From Nocardioides sp. (lineage in GTDB: Bacteria > Actinomycetota > Actinomycetes > Propionibacteriales > Nocardioidaceae): a stretch of 5,469 nt of DNA. The translations under genes were made by a program, and so were the position numbers. The stretch lies in assembly GCA_003519585.1 (NCBI GenBank), contig DOWL01000076.1, positions 39,991-45,459 on the forward strand, read 5' to 3'. Below the pieces are notes generated by a model. The model was not told the DNA's origin. It made no database searches and worked only from the letters and a program-made list of their open reading frames with translations. Numbering within the stretch: the stretch's first letter is position 1; every line of letters starts with the position of its first letter. This document shows, in pieces, positions 5,029 to 5,469 of this stretch.

Positions 5029-5469
5029 GTGTCCGAGCTCACCAGCAAGCGGTTGACCCAGCTGGCTGTCCCCGTCGGCATCGTCGCCATCGTGGTGATG
5101 CTGGTCATCCCGCTGCCCTCGCCCGTCCTGGACATGCTGATCGCCGCCAACATCACCGGTGCGCTGCTGATCCTGCTCGTCGCGATGTTCGTGACCCGGC
5201 CCTTGGACTTCGGCGCCTTCCCGGCCGTGCTGCTGGTGATGACCCTCTTCCGGCTGGCGCTCAACGTCAGCGCGACCCGACTCGTGCTCCTCGACGGGTA
5301 CGCCGGCAAGGTGATCGACACCTTCGGCCACTTCGTGGTCGGTGGCTCGCTGATCGTCGGGCTCGTCGTCTTCGCGATCCTGCTGGTCATCCAGTTCGTC
5401 GTCATCACCAACGGTGCGGGCCGGGTGGCCGAGGTCGGCGCCCGGTTCACCCTGGACGCGATGCCCGGC
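5029..5469 (+). CDS. flhA: FlhA flagellar export protein, N-terminal part (partial)
   Basis: A frame open from GTG 5029 to the window end gives 147 residues of the roughly 690 expected. The protein starts [20 protein letters not shown]. Four membrane segments are visible at about 11-29, 34-55, 62-88 and 104-127. Diagnostic stretches are [18 protein letters not shown] (74-91), close to the conserved LRLxLNxxxTRLIL of the family, and the FHIPEP signature beginning [17 protein letters not shown] (131-147), cut off by the window end. FlhA forms the nonameric export ring under the gate; its membrane half couples proton flow to export and its cytoplasmic half, outside this window, binds chaperone-substrate complexes. 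Residue 128 is Asn where the classical proteins usually have Lys (VITNGAG, compared with VTKGA). The start is fixed by GAAGAGG at 5018-5024. Confidence 0.97.
   Translation, partial: MSELTSKRLTQLAVPVGIVAIVVMLVIPLPSPVLDMLIAANITGALLILLVAMFVTRPLDFGAFPAVLLVMTLFRLALNVSATRLVLLDGYAGKVIDTFGHFVVGGSLIVGLVVFAILLVIQFVVITNGAGRVAEVGARFTLDAMPG

Noticed and set aside
4521..5450. 309-residue minus-strand open frame opposite flhB and flhA
   Set aside because: It spans two conserved flagellar genes and their spacer. The product is Ser/Thr/Arg/Ala-rich with no family features: a shadow frame.
1..5469. Type III secretion (virulence) rather than flagellar genes
   Set aside because: The families are related, but the presence of fliO, the FliM/FliN tail region and the fliMNOPQR-flhBA order fit a flagellar operon; no injectisome-specific gene is seen.
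1..5469. CRISPR array, mobile element, tRNA or rRNA
   Set aside because: No spaced direct-repeat array, transposase, terminal inverted repeats or RNA gene signature is visible on either strand.

Overview
This window is one strand of a bacterial flagellar operon. The genes run in the order fliM (3' end only) - fliN - fliO - fliP - fliQ - fliR - flhB - flhA (5' end only), all on the + strand and almost without gaps. The DNA is very GC-rich, codons end mostly in G or C, and four of the seven visible starts are GTG. Together with protein features such as the Ala/Pro-rich tails and the variant FlhA signature, this suggests a high-GC Gram-positive (actinobacterium). A Nocardioides-like genus is plausible, but the genus is an inference from general resemblance and not proven here.

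Layout. Bases 1-137 hold the last 44 codons of fliM, a C-ring (switch) protein. Bases 134-973 hold fliN, whose C-terminal SpoA domain follows a long N-terminal region that looks like a decayed CheC/FliY-type domain. Bases 978-1817 hold fliO, a single-pass membrane protein with an unusually long proline-rich and then basic cytoplasmic tail. Bases 1814-2761 hold fliP, with a signal peptide and an unusual acidic, partly collagen-like linker before the first conserved membrane helix. Bases 2758-3027 hold fliQ and 3044-3808 fliR. Bases 3805-4953 hold flhB, with an intact NPTH autocleavage site. A 75-base spacer at 4954-5028 contains a 12-base direct repeat and a good ribosome binding site. flhA starts at 5029 and runs off the end.

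How the genes work together. FliM and FliN form the cytoplasmic C-ring that sets rotation direction and docks export cargo. FliP, FliQ and FliR form the membrane export gate, which FliO helps assemble. FlhB binds the gate and switches substrate specificity after self-cleavage. FlhA forms the export ring that couples proton flow to export. Four of the junctions are 4-base stop/start overlaps (GTGA or ATGA), so translation is probably coupled along the operon.

No previously undescribed system is evident. The unusual parts are lineage-specific extensions of otherwise standard flagellar proteins (FliN N-terminus, FliO tail, FliP linker) and the small repeat-bearing spacer before flhA. No stretch longer than 300 bases lacks a gene.
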